Shown: positions 27,185 to 35,464, numbered from the stretch's first letter. The stretch is 64,000 nt of DNA from Streptomyces sp. ISL-43 (GCF_018614195.1 NZ_JAGGOT010000032.1:112790-176789), one strand, 5' to 3'. Notes: generated by a model not told the origin, from the letters alone. Made by a program: numbers and translations.

Positions 27185-28471
27185 CTATGCCGACTTCTCG
27201 TGCGGCCCCTGCTCCTTCGGGACGATCCGCGGGACCAGCGTCGGGTTGACGTTGGAGCGGACCACGTCCGAGGTGATGACCACGCGGGCCACGTCCTTGC
27301 GGGACGGGACCTCGTACATCACCGACATCAGGACCTCTTCCATGATGGCGCGCAGGCCGCGCGCGCCGGTCTGGCGGAGGATCGCCTGGTCCGCGATGGC
27401 TTCCAGCGCCTCGCGCTCGAAGTCCAGCTCCACACCGTCGAGTTCGAACAGCCGCTGGTACTGCTTCACCAGGGCGTTGCGCGGCTCGATGAGGATCTGG
27501 AGCAGGGCCTCGCGGTCCAGGTTGTGCACGGAGGTGATGACGGGCAGGCGTCCGATGAACTCGGGGATCATCCCGAACTTCACCAGGTCCTCCGGCATGA
27601 CCTCCTGGAACTGGTTGCTCGCCTCGATCTCGCGCTTCGAGCGGATCGTCGCCCCGAAGCCGATGCCCTTGGCGCCGGCGCGCGATTCGATGATCCGCTC
27701 CAGGCCGGAGAAGGCACCGCCCACGATGAACAGCACGTTCGTCGTGTCGATCTGGATGAATTCCTGGTGCGGGTGCTTGCGGCCGCCCTGCGGCGGTACG
27801 GAAGCGGTCGTGCCTTCCAGGATCTTCAGGAGGGCCTGCTGCACGCCCTCGCCGCTCACGTCGCGCGTGATCGACGGGTTCTCGCTCTTGCGGGCGACCT
27901 TGTCGATCTCGTCGATGTAGATGATCCCGGTCTCGGCCTTCTTGACGTCGTAGTCGGCCGCCTGGATCAGCTTGAGCAGGATGTTCTCGACGTCCTCGCC
28001 GACGTACCCGGCCTCCGTCAGCGCCGTCGCGTCGGCGATGGCGAACGGGACGTTGAGCATGCGGGCGAGCGTCTGGGCCAGCAGCGTCTTGCCCGAGCCC
28101 GTGGGGCCCAGCAGCAGGATGTTGGACTTCGCGAGCTCGATCGCGTCGTCCTTGCCCTGCGCGCCGCCGTTCTCGCCGGCCTGGACGCGCTTGTAGTGGT
28201 TGTACACCGCGACCGAGAGCGCCTTCTTCGCCGGCTCCTGGCCGACGACGTAGCTCTCCAGGAACTCATAGATCTCGCGGGGCTTCGGGAGTTCCTCCCA
28301 CCGGACCTCGGAGGTCTCCGCGAGTTCCTCTTCGATGATCTCGTTGCAGAGGTCGATGCACTCGTCGCAGATGTACACACCGGGTCCCGCGATGAGCTTC
28401 TTCACCTGCTTCTGGCTCTTTCCGCAGAACGAGCACTTGAGCAGGTCGCCGCCGTCACCGATGCGTGCCAC
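27185..28471 (-). CDS. clpX: ATP-dependent Clp protease ATP-binding subunit ClpX
   Basis: This AAA+ unfoldase feeds ClpP. The 428 residues include an N-terminal C4 zinc finger (Cys13, 16, 35, 38), Walker A GPTGSGKT at 122-129, Walker B IIYIDEID at about 183-190, the pore loop GYVG (about 155-158) and an arginine-finger/sensor region near 370. It is downstream of the clpP pair with its own 150-nt spacer, so it is probably partly independent of them. Confidence 0.97.
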   Translation of the reverse strand: MARIGDGGDLLKCSFCGKSQKQVKKLIAGPGVYICDECIDLCNEIIEEELAETSEVRWEELPKPREIYEFLESYVVGQEPAKKALSVAVYNHYKRVQAGENGGAQGKDDAIELAKSNILLLGPTGSGKTLLAQTLARMLNVPFAIADATALTEAGYVGEDVENILLKLIQAADYDVKKAETGIIYIDEIDKVARKSENPSITRDVSGEGVQQALLKILEGTTASVPPQGGRKHPHQEFIQIDTTNVLFIVGGAFSGLERIIESRAGAKGIGFGATIRSKREIEASNQFQEVMPEDLVKFGMIPEFIGRLPVITSVHNLDREALLQILIEPRNALVKQYQRLFELDGVELDFEREALEAIADQAILRQTGARGLRAIMEEVLMSVMYEVPSRKDVARVVITSDVVRSNVNPTLVPRIVPKEQGPHEKSA

Positions 28472-28544
28472 GAGGTACTTCCCCTTCGCCTGGGAGACGC
28501 CTGGTTCAGCGCTCCTGGTGCCTCATATCCGACGGTACCTTGCC

Positions 28545-28566
28545 GGGGGCCCCGTGCGGGGCCCCC
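28545..28566 (-). terminator. Terminator after the clpP pair
   Basis: A 9-bp all-G/C stem (28545-28553 against 28558-28566, 4-nt loop) lies 60 nt after the clpP2 stop and upstream of clpX. Confidence 0.8.
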
Positions 28567-28625
28567 TTGACGTGGTTCACATCGCCCAATCCGGCGACGT
28601 GCCCACGCCAACTGGCGGCAAGGAT

Positions 28626-29297
28626 TCAGTGCGAGGTCTTGCGGGTGGCGACGACCTGGTCGATCAGGCCGTAGGCCAGCGCACCCTCGGCAGTGAGGAT
28701 CTTGTCGCGCTCGATGTCGTCGCGGATCTTCTCGAGCGGCGTCGTCGAGTGCTTGGCCAGCATGGTCTCCAGCTGGTCGCGCATGCGCAGGATCTCGTTG
28801 GCCGCGATCTCCAGGTCGGAGAGCTGCTCGCGACCGGTGCCACCGGAGGGCTGGTGGATCAGCACACGGGCGTTCGGCAGCGCCATGCGCTTGCCGGGGG
28901 CGCCCGCGGCGAGCAGGACGGCGGCGGCGGAGGCCGCCTGGCCCATGCAGACCGTCGAGATGTCCGGCTTCACGAACTGCATCGTGTCGTAGATGGCCGT
29001 CAGCGCGGTGAAGGAGCCGCCGGGGCTGTTGATGTACAGGTAGATGTCGCGGTCCGGGTCCATCGACTCCAGGCACAGCAGCTGCGCCATGACGTCGTTG
29101 GCGGAGGCGTCATCGATCTGCACGCCGAGGAAGATGATGCGCTCCTCGAAGAGCTTCGCGTACGGGTCGTACTCGCGCACGCCCTGCGAGGTGCGCTCCA
29201 CGAAGCGCGGCACGACGTAACGGTTGTCCACCGGCGCGCCGGTGTAGAGGCCGCTCGCGGGAGAAAGGTTGTTCATGTGCATCTGGGTGTTCACCAT
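28626..29297 (-). CDS. clpP2: ATP-dependent Clp protease proteolytic subunit ClpP2
   Basis: The protein is 223 residues with the catalytic triad Ser123 (GQAASAAAV), His148 (VLIHQPSGG) and Asp198 (DIERD). The longer N-terminal propeptide (about 1-45) is typical of the actinobacterial ClpP2 type. It forms a mixed ClpP1P2 tetradecamer with the upstream paralogue. The start could also be one of the Met codons at 6 or 8. It lies 86 nt downstream of clpP1, in one operon. Confidence 0.95.
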   Translation of the reverse strand: MVNTQMHMNNLSPASGLYTGAPVDNRYVVPRFVERTSQGVREYDPYAKLFEERIIFLGVQIDDASANDVMAQLLCLESMDPDRDIYLYINSPGGSFTALTAIYDTMQFVKPDISTVCMGQAASAAAVLLAAGAPGKRMALPNARVLIHQPSGGTGREQLSDLEIAANEILRMRDQLETMLAKHSTTPLEKIRDDIERDKILTAEGALAYGLIDQVVATRKTSH

Positions 29298-29383
29298 CCT
29301 GGTGGCGTTCTGCGGGCTGAGGCTTGCCTGGTGCGGGCTGGCGTACGAGCTCCCCTGCGGGTTCTCGCGCGCCGGGGCCGGGA

Positions 29384-30001
29384 TCAGGCCCCGGTGCCGC
29401 CGCCGCCCGGGACCAGCGACGCGGCGGAGATGATCTCGTCGATGAGGCCGTAAGCCTTGGCCTCTTCCGCCGTGTACCAGCGGTCGCGGTCGCCGTCGCG
29501 GATGATCGTCTCCACCGTCTGGCCGGAGTGGTGGGCGGTGATCTCAGCCATGCGCTGCTTCGTGCGCAGCAGGTACTGGGCCTGGATCTTGATGTCCGAG
29601 GCGGTGCCGCCGATGCCGGCGGAGCCCTGGTGCATCAGGATGTCGGTGTTCGGGAGCGAGAACCGCTTGCCCGCGGTGCCGCCGGTGAGCAGGAACTGGC
29701 CCATCGAGGCCGCCATGCCCATACCGATGGTGACGACGTCGTTCGGGATGTACTGCATGGTGTCGTAGACCGCCATGCCGGCCGTCACCGAGCCACCGGG
29801 GCTGTTGATGTACAGGTAGATGTCCTTGTCCGGCTCGGCGGCCAGGAGGAGGAGCTGCGCGGTGATCTTGTTGGCGATGTCGTCGTCGACCTGCTGGCCG
29901 AGGAAGATGATGCGCTCGCCGAGCAGCCGGTTGTAGACATGGTCGCCGAGGCCGCCACCGATGGACGGCTCACCCGCGGCGTAAGGCTTCAGATTCGTCA
30001 C
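29384..30001 (-). CDS. clpP1: ATP-dependent Clp protease proteolytic subunit ClpP1
   Basis: The protein has 205 residues from GTG 30001 (MTNLKPYAAGEPSIGGG), preceded by AGGTGG; the frame stays open upstream. The triad is Ser99 (MAASMGQ), His124 (ILMHQGSAG) and Asp173 (DGDRD). His is followed by Gln-Gly rather than the usual Gln-Pro. It ends in a Gly-rich PGGGGTGA tail. It is the first gene of clpP1-clpP2, with a candidate ClgR site 166 nt upstream. Confidence 0.95.
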   Translation of the reverse strand: MTNLKPYAAGEPSIGGGLGDHVYNRLLGERIIFLGQQVDDDIANKITAQLLLLAAEPDKDIYLYINSPGGSVTAGMAVYDTMQYIPNDVVTIGMGMAASMGQFLLTGGTAGKRFSLPNTDILMHQGSAGIGGTASDIKIQAQYLLRTKQRMAEITAHHSGQTVETIIRDGDRDRWYTAEEAKAYGLIDEIISAASLVPGGGGTGA

Positions 30002-30166
30002 GTATCCACCTGCTCGTCTCCGACGGCCATGTGCCGTCTCAGCGTCTCGTTCTGGGGCTCGGACCAACCGGTGCGGACGACGTCCGCCGGCGTCGGGTAC
30101 TCCCGTGCCCTCGTATTCATGGACCCTAACGCGCAGGTAGGACAACGCCATCCCGCTTCCCGAACT

Positions 30167-30180
30167 GTTCGCTCGGAGCG
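30167..30180 (-). promoter_or_regulatory. Candidate ClgR operator upstream of clpP1
   Basis: The plus-strand sequence GTTCGCTCGGAGCG has the GTTCGC...GCG architecture I recall for ClgR, the activator of clpP1P2, lon and clpC in Streptomyces. The exact spacer rule is from memory. It lies upstream of clpP1 and downstream of the tig terminator, a suitable place for an activator site. Confidence 0.65.
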
Positions 30181-30221
30181 CAAGGTCCGGGACCGGTCCC
30201 GGAGGGCTTCGCGCGGGCAAG

Positions 30222-30259
30222 CCGAAGGGCCCGGACGCGGCTGCGTACGGGCCCTTCGG
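30222..30259 (-). terminator. tig terminator
   Basis: A perfect 12-bp stem (30222-30233 against 30248-30259, 14-nt loop) lies 41 nt after the tig stop codon. Confidence 0.88.
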
Positions 30260-30299
30260 GCCATGCTCGGGTACTGCTCGGCGGGGGTGACCCCAGGTG

Positions 30300-31694
30300 T
30301 TACTTGGCCTCGTCGGCCGCGGTCTCGCCGTCGGCCTCGACCACGTTCTCGACGGTCTCGGCGGCCTGCTCGACCTCGTCCTCGTCGTCGGACAGGTCGA
30401 CGACCTCACCGTTGGTGTCGGTGACCTTGGCGACCTCGACGACGGCCGCGAGGGCCTTGCCGCGGGCGACCTCGCCGACGAGCATCGGAACCTGGCCGCC
30501 CTCGACGACGGCCTGGGCGAACTGGTCGGGGGACATGCCGGAGGAGGCAGCGCGCCGCATGAGGTGCTCGGTGAGCTCCTCCTGGTTGACGTTCAGCTTC
30601 TCCTTGTTGACCAGCTCGTCGAGGACGAACTGGGTCTTGATGCCCTTGATCGCCTGCTCGGCGGTCTCGGCGTCGAACTCCTCGACCGTCTTGCCCTGGA
30701 TCTCGAGGTACTTCTCGATGGAAAGACCCATCTGGCCGAGCTGGTGGTGCTCGAGGTTGTGCTTGCGGGTCTGGACCTCGTCCGCGAGGAGCTTCTCGGG
30801 GATCGGGACCTCGACGAGCTCGAGCAGCTTCTCCAGCACGCGCTCCTGGGCCTGGGTGGCCTGGTCGTACTGCTTCATGTTCTCGAGGCGCTTGCGGCTG
30901 TCGGCCTTCAGCTCCTCCAGCGTGTCGAACTCGCTCGCCATGCCGGCGAACTCGTCGTCCAGCTCCGGCAGCTCACGGGCGGAGACCTTGGCGACCTTGA
31001 CGGTGACCTCGGCGTCCTTGCCCTCGGCGGAGCCGCCCTTCAGCTGGGAGGTGAAGGTGGCCTCGCCACCGGCCTCCAGGCCCTTGACGGCCTCGTCGAT
31101 GCCTTCGAGCAGCTCACCCGAGCCGATGGTGTAGGAGACGTCCTGGGCGACACCGTCCTCCAGCACCTCCCCGTCGACCTTGGCCTCGAGGTCGATCGTG
31201 ACGACGTCGCCGTCCTGGGCGGCGCGCTCGACGTCCTTGGTGGACGCGAAACGGCCGCGCAGCTGCTCGACCGACTTCTCGACGTCCTCGTCGGAGACCT
31301 CGATGGCGTCCACGGTGACCTCGATGCCGGAGTAGTCCGGGATCTCGATCGCGGGACGGATGTCGACCTCGGCGGTGAAGGCCAGCAGTTCGCCGTCCTT
31401 CAGCTCCGTGATGTCGACGTCGGGCTGGCCCAGCGGGTTCAGGTCGGCCTCGTTGACCGCCTCGGTGTAGAACTTCGGGAGGGCGTCGTTGACGGCCTCC
31501 TCCAGCACCGCACCGCGGCCGAAGCGCTGGTCGATGACGCGGGCCGGGATCTTGCCCTTGCGGAAGCCCTTCACCGTGACCTGCTGGTTGATCTTCTTGT
31601 AGGCCGCGTCGAGGCTGTCCTTGAGCTCCTCGAAGGGCACCTCAACAGTGAGCCGAACCCGAGTCGGGTTCAGGGTCTCCACGGCGCTCTTCAC
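30300..31694 (-). CDS. tig: Trigger factor (ribosome-associated chaperone/PPIase)
   Basis: The protein is 464 residues. The N-terminal ribosome-binding domain (about 1-115) contains the GFRKGKIPARV signature at about 43-53. It is followed by an FKBP-type PPIase domain (about 155-245, GDVVTIDLEAKVDG), a long helical C-terminal substrate cradle, and an acidic tail of about 35 residues rich in Glu/Asp. It is immediately upstream of clpP1-clpP2-clpX, the conserved proteostasis cluster. Confidence 0.96.
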   Translation of the reverse strand: MKSAVETLNPTRVRLTVEVPFEELKDSLDAAYKKINQQVTVKGFRKGKIPARVIDQRFGRGAVLEEAVNDALPKFYTEAVNEADLNPLGQPDVDITELKDGELLAFTAEVDIRPAIEIPDYSGIEVTVDAIEVSDEDVEKSVEQLRGRFASTKDVERAAQDGDVVTIDLEAKVDGEVLEDGVAQDVSYTIGSGELLEGIDEAVKGLEAGGEATFTSQLKGGSAEGKDAEVTVKVAKVSARELPELDDEFAGMASEFDTLEELKADSRKRLENMKQYDQATQAQERVLEKLLELVEVPIPEKLLADEVQTRKHNLEHHQLGQMGLSIEKYLEIQGKTVEEFDAETAEQAIKGIKTQFVLDELVNKEKLNVNQEELTEHLMRRAASSGMSPDQFAQAVVEGGQVPMLVGEVARGKALAAVVEVAKVTDTNGEVVDLSDDEDEVEQAAETVENVVEADGETAADEAK

Positions 31695-31928
31695 GGTTCG
31701 GTCTCCTTGTGGCTGACTGCTGGGGGTCTCTGCTGTCGCCGCGACTCAGCGGTTCTCAGCGGATCGGGCCCGGTACATCAGACACACGGGCACGCAGCTT
31801 GCATAGTAGCCGCAAGCGGCAATCAGCCCACAACGCGATCATCGACGCGGTCTCCGCGAAGCTTCTCGCGCGGTCGCGTGGAATGACGCCGATCGGAGAA
31901 GGATCAGCCTCCGAGCGCTTCCTGCTGG

Positions 31929-32002
31929 TCGGGGTGGCCGGATTCGAACCGACGACCTTCCGCTCCCAAAGCGGACGCGCTACCAAGCTGCGCCACACCC
32001 CG
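31929..32002 (-). tRNA. tRNA-Pro (anticodon TGG)
   Basis: This is a 74-nt cloverleaf on the minus strand. The acceptor arms are CGGGGTG and CACCCCG, with a D arm, anticodon loop TTTGGGA (anticodon TGG) and T arm GTCGGTTCGAATCCGGC. CCA is not encoded. The discriminator base is A, as expected for bacterial tRNA-Pro. Confidence 0.95.
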
Positions 32003-32169
32003 TCGGTGCGACACGTAGGGTACATGCCCGAAGACCCTCCGCCGTGCGGAGTTTCGGGGAAAGCGCCACCGCTCGCGCACCCGGGCCCGAAATGCGGTGT
32101 GCGATCCGCCGCCCCGACCCGCTAGGATGCTGTCCGTGCCGCGGTCCTCGGACCTGCGTCGCACGTAGT

Positions 32170-32240
32170 GCGGGTGTAGCTCAATGGTAGAGCACTAGTC
32201 TTCCAAACTAGCTACGCGGGTTCGATTCCCGTCACCCGCT
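32170..32240 (+). tRNA. tRNA-Gly (anticodon TCC), integration target
   Basis: This is a 71-nt cloverleaf with acceptor arms GCGGGTG and CACCCGC, discriminator T, anticodon loop CTTCCAA (anticodon TCC) and T arm CGGGTTCGATTCCCG. CCA is not encoded. The gene is intact. Its 3' half is duplicated at 34522-34564, marking it as the attachment target of an integrated element. Confidence 0.96.
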
Positions 32241-32241
32241 C
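32199..32241. other. attL-like repeat (3' half of tRNA-Gly)
   Basis: The 43 nt from the anticodon loop through the 3' end of tRNA-Gly match 34522-34564 with two differences. The last 26 nt are identical. The similarity extends past the tRNA into the terminator hairpin. This is the left end of the proposed remnant element. Confidence 0.75.
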
Positions 32242-32250
32242 AGAAGCACT

Positions 32251-32289
32251 AAGGGCCAGGTCAGAGGATGTTTCCTCGACTTGGCCCTT
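32251..32289 (+). terminator. tRNA-Gly terminator hairpin (first copy)
   Basis: Imperfect arms 32251-32268 and 32273-32289 contain AAGGGCCAGG and CTTGGCCCTT. A diverged second copy follows the duplicated tRNA half at 34574-34613. Confidence 0.75.
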
Positions 32290-32678
32290 CGTCGTTCCCG
32301 GGTCTGCGATCAGCTCCCCGCGCCCCCTGCGTACCTCTTCCGCTGTGGATCTTCTTTCGTACCCTTCGAGTCCTTCACATCCTTCTTGCTCATGCGTCCG
32401 CACCGCAGGTCGTCGACGAACTGGCCCGCCAGATCTCCGGGTTGCCTCCGCGGTCCGCTCTCTGAAGACTTCGAGCGTGTGGCCGACCGGGATGATCAGG
32501 AACAGCACGCGCGACGCCGGGCCGTCTGTGGGCCGTGAGCGGCTGGCCGGGGCTGGCCAAGGGTGACAACCGCTCACTGGCCGACCGCGGGTCAGAGCGT
32601 CCTTACCCGGTAAACGCCCAGGCCGGGGCAAGAACCAGGCCGAGAAGAAGTAGGCGTACGCCCTGCAAACGTGGGCCT
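32290..32678. other. 390-nt stretch without a supported gene
   Basis: Short open frames on both strands lack ribosome binding sites, and none resembles a known protein. Frames running into the tRNA yield the familiar spurious ending RVTGIEPA. It lies just inside the left end of the proposed integrated-element scar and may hold decayed sequence. Confidence 0.6.
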
Positions 32679-32876
32679 CTAAAGAAGGCCCAGGGCAGTC
32701 ATGATCAAGATTGACAACGTCACAGCACCCCCGAAGGCCACCCCTCCATGGCGGATGGCAACCGGTGCGGATGAACCGCTGAGCCAAGCCAGCAGACCAG
32801 CCGCCATGCCGACGATCACGCCAAGCATCACCGCAAGCCCAATCAGCAAGACCCTCACTTCGATAGAACGTCCCAT
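32679..32876 (-). CDS. Small two-helix membrane protein
   Basis: The protein is 65 residues with two hydrophobic segments (about 8-32 and 42-64) separated by a short basic loop (APVAIRHGG). ATG 32876 has a GAGGGGA ribosome binding site, which supports it as real. Its function is unknown. It is divergent from the 416-residue gene, with 111 nt between them, and lies inside the att-flanked segment. Confidence 0.6.
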   Translation of the reverse strand: MGRSIEVRVLLIGLAVMLGVIVGMAAGLLAWLSGSSAPVAIRHGGVAFGGAVTLSILIMTALGLL

Positions 32877-32987
32877 GTCTTCCCCTCGATTGCGCAGACT
32901 CGCCCGGTTGTGCGAAGTACGAGTCCAGGATCCTCAGTTGGGACTCGCCAACTTCCCGAAACCTCGCGGGGTTCTTACGCTGTCTCC

Positions 32988-34238
32988 ATGCCTAGGACGC
33001 AGCCAAGTCGTACCGACCAGGAACTCATCAGAGCGCTGGCATCGCGAGGGGTCTCGATCACGGCAACACAGCTGGAACGGTGGCGGTCCAAGAGCTACCT
33101 GCCGCGACACATGCGCCAGGGGCTTGGCCGGGGTGCCGGCTCTCGCTCCGAACCTGTGGCTGGGCTTCACGACTATGCCGAGAGCCTGGCACTGCGGACA
33201 GGCCAAGGCCGATCGACCGATGAGGCAGTTCTCACGCTTTTCATGGCGGGGCTAGTGCAGCCACGAAATGTTCCATGCGTGAATGAACTAACGACAACGC
33301 ATATCGCGTCAGTTCGTCGAGTCCTCAATAAATGGATCGATTCGGGCGAAAGAGACAGAGATCGCATTTCGCGCTTCACGGATGACGGCGATCATTCCGA
33401 GGCAGCACTGGACGGAGCTTACGCGGAAGCGGAAAAGGTCTCCAAACGCAGGACCTCCAAAGCGAAGATCACTTTTGACCGGATCGGGGCCGAATTGAGC
33501 GGCACCACCGCCAGAACCAGAGAGGAAATTAAAACCGCAGAGGAGCAAGCTTATCTGAGCGCCGCGCAGTTGCGGCCACCGCTGTGGGATCGCAACGAAG
33601 ATGAAAGGAGCTTCGCCGAAATCTGGGACACCGGCTTGGTCCCACTTGACGCAAGCATCTTCCGCAGTGAATGCCGGGTATGCACGTCACGCACGAAGCA
33701 TATGGCTGGCTCTCTTGTCGGTCAGCGTGAGATCCTCGAATCCGCGTGTTTCTGCGAAATAAATCGCGCTCGCGCCATCGGCGGCGCCATGTCGATGCTA
33801 GTGGCGGGCGTACGCGATGCAGCCCTGGCAGATCCAGGCGACTCTTTTGCGCAGGCCGCCGTGCAACTAATATCCAACACGGTGTTTAGGTTCCTACTGA
33901 GAGACATCAGAAAAGTTTCTCCTGATCAGCCGGCATCAATCGCCTCATGCGCCCTATTCTTCTTGCATAACTGCGGGTGGCTGAAATCAGGGGCGGCGAC
34001 ATTAATGCAGCTTGCGATCTGGAAAATGGAGTCAGCCGAAGATACGTCCGATGTTGTCAAGGTTGCTCGCGCGATGGATGAAGTCCTTCACAGGCCATCT
34101 CTCTTGAGATCGGCAGGTGGGATCGGAATGCTGCTCACGCTCGACGGCACCTTGGAGTCCGATGAACTGTTGCGGCGCCGTTCTGCACATTGCCACTCAT
34201 ACTGTATTGATCATGCACACACCTCCGCGGCTCGGTAG
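32988..34238 (+). CDS. Unrecognised 416-residue protein in the att-flanked segment
   Basis: No family is recognised. The N-terminal ~45 residues (DQELIRALASRGVSITATQLERWRSKSYLP) read like a MerR/HTH-type DNA-binding helix pair. The middle is helical and charged, and the centre has a CRVCTSRTKH and CFCEINRARA Cys cluster. ATG 32988 was chosen because it begins the plausible HTH; no strong site was seen. The gene has visibly lower G+C and more A/T-ending codons than its neighbours, and one in-frame TTA Leu codon at 34002-34004. These are signs of transfer. It may be a regulator of a lost mobile element. Confidence 0.6.
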   Translation: MPRTQPSRTDQELIRALASRGVSITATQLERWRSKSYLPRHMRQGLGRGAGSRSEPVAGLHDYAESLALRTGQGRSTDEAVLTLFMAGLVQPRNVPCVNELTTTHIASVRRVLNKWIDSGERDRDRISRFTDDGDHSEAALDGAYAEAEKVSKRRTSKAKITFDRIGAELSGTTARTREEIKTAEEQAYLSAAQLRPPLWDRNEDERSFAEIWDTGLVPLDASIFRSECRVCTSRTKHMAGSLVGQREILESACFCEINRARAIGGAMSMLVAGVRDAALADPGDSFAQAAVQLISNTVFRFLLRDIRKVSPDQPASIASCALFFLHNCGWLKSGAATLMQLAIWKMESAEDTSDVVKVARAMDEVLHRPSLLRSAGGIGMLLTLDGTLESDELLRRRSAHCHSYCIDHAHTSAAR

Positions 34239-34346
34239 GAGGACAGCGCCGGGGGCCCGCGAGCGTCATTGCTCCAGGCAGGCTGAACTTGAGCCCCACC
34301 CCAAAAGCGGACCAGATCAAGCGACGGGGAACAGTAGGGAACTGCC

Positions 34347-34521
34347 GTGAAGGCCGAATCCATCGCCGAGCCCGCGCCCAGCCGTCTGCCGCAACGAGAG
34401 GCACGACGAGCCGCTGTCAGACGACGAGGTGGAGCTGTTCCTCCAATACCTCCACCGATACGCTATCCACGATCTCGCCCAGTGGGAGCAGCTGCGGGTG
34501 GGGCACGGTGCGCGTACGTGA
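34347..34521 (+). pseudogene. Frameshifted and truncated small ORF beside attR
   Basis: GTG 34347 (AGTAGGGAA upstream) encodes MKAESIAEPAPSRLPQRE. From about 34397, sense coding continues in the next frame as ERHDEPLSDDEVELFLQYLH and onward to RVGHGART-stop at 34519-34521. A 2-nt loss in a GAGA tract would explain the shift. The stop abuts the attR repeat, so the 3' end was probably also cut. I recall similar short actinobacterial proteins but cannot name the family. Confidence 0.5.
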
Positions 34522-34564
34522 TCTTCCAAACCAGCTAGGCGGGTTCGATTCCCGTCACCCGCTC
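34522..34564. other. attR-like repeat (tRNA-Gly 3' half duplicate)
   Basis: This copy of tRNA-Gly positions 30-71 plus one base has two substitutions, and the last 26 nt are identical. No 5' tRNA half precedes it, so it is not a tRNA gene. It is the right end of the 2.3-kb segment that begins at 32199. Confidence 0.75.
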
Positions 34565-34573
34565 CAGACGGCT

Positions 34574-34613
34574 CAGGGCCAGGTCAGAGGATGTTTTCCT
34601 CCGACTGGCCCTG
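34574..34613 (+). terminator. Second copy of the tRNA-Gly terminator hairpin
   Basis: The arms CAGGGCCAG and CTGGCCCTG enclose the same AGAGGATGTTTTCCT centre as the copy at 32251-32289. The duplication therefore spans the tRNA end plus its terminator, and the sequences have since diverged. Confidence 0.7.
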
Positions 34614-34680
34614 TTGCGTTCCCGGGATCCACGGGATCTGCGGCGCCGTGGCCGGCTGACCGCCGGCCCGGCTTCCGTGC

Positions 34681-34875
34681 TCAGAGTTTGATGCCGGCGA
34701 TCGTGTCCGCGAGGGAGTTCAGAAAGCGGTTGACGTCCGGGGCGATGGAGCTGGACGCGAGGAAGAAGCCGAAGAGGACCGCGACGACCGCGGGGCCGGC
34801 CTTGAGGTGGTTCCCGCGAACGAGCACCACGAGGATGATCGCCAACAGAACCACTACTGACAGCGAAATGGCCAC
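34681..34875 (-). CDS. Small two-helix membrane protein, unknown function
   Basis: The protein has 64 residues from GTG 34875, with GAAGGTG upstream. Hydrophobic segments lie at about 3-18 and 26-42, followed by a short acidic/polar C-terminal helix (PDVNRFLNSLADTIAG). Proteins of this shape are frequent in streptomycetes, often near integrated plasmids, as I recall. It lies just outside the attR repeat and converges on it. Confidence 0.65.
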   Translation of the reverse strand: MAISLSVVVLLAIILVVLVRGNHLKAGPAVVAVLFGFFLASSSIAPDVNRFLNSLADTIAGIKL

Positions 34876-35005
34876 TTCTGATCACACCTTCGGTCGTCCC
34901 CTGGTCGGCCCGGGGGTCGGCCGTGCGCACCCCCACATGGACCATCCTCCCACCAACAGGCCCCCGCTATCCGCCCCGTGACGAATCGGCAGTGGCGCGT
35001 TTGCG

Positions 35006-35464
35006 TCAGGGCTCGGGGAGGCCGAGCAGTGAACGGACATAGGCGTACTTCGCGGACAGCCGGTCGCGGGTGGGGGCGTCGAGGACCGCGAGGCGGGCCG
35101 GGTCCGCGTTGTGCGCGAGGTCGGCTTCCTTGACGAGGCGGGCGCCGGGTGTGGAGAGGATCCGGGCCGTGTAGTCCTCGACCGGTTCCCCGGGGCGTTT
35201 GGTGAGCGCCAGGACCATGGCCTTGACCGGCGGGGGGAGTGCGGCGGCCGCCAGCCAGGCGGGGCTGAGGGCGTCGTCCTCGATCGCGTCGTGGAGCCAG
35301 GCCGCCGCCTGCTGTTCGGCGGTGCCGCCGCGGGCGCGGACGCCTTCGGCCACCGCCGCGAGGTGCTCCGCGTACGGCCGGCCGGCCTTGTCGGTCTGGC
35401 CCTCGTGCGCGGCGCGGGCGAGGGCCTCGACCTCGATGAGGGTCAGGGGGTGGTGGTCGGTCAT
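35006..35464 (-). CDS. HD-domain phosphohydrolase, small alarmone hydrolase-like
   Basis: The protein has 152 residues from ATG 35464. HD-superfamily metal ligands are His34 (YAEHLAAV), His58-Asp59 (WLHDAIEDD) and Asp115 (KEADLAHNA). This pattern and size fit stand-alone (p)ppGpp hydrolases of the SpoT/MESH1 type, but other nucleotide substrates are possible. Its ATG overlaps the stop of the upstream decarboxylase (ATGA), so the two are translationally coupled. Confidence 0.85.
   Translation of the reverse strand: MTDHHPLTLIEVEALARAAHEGQTDKAGRPYAEHLAAVAEGVRARGGTAEQQAAAWLHDAIEDDALSPAWLAAAALPPPVKAMVLALTKRPGEPVEDYTARILSTPGARLVKEADLAHNADPARLAVLDAPTRDRLSAKYAYVRSLLGLPEP

Noticed and set aside
32212..32787. 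191-codon minus-strand frame ending RVTGIEPA
   Set aside because: This ending is the translation of a tRNA read backwards, a familiar annotation artefact.
34522..34564. Possible second tRNA-Gly gene
   Set aside because: Only the 3' half is present; no acceptor 5' strand or D arm precedes it.
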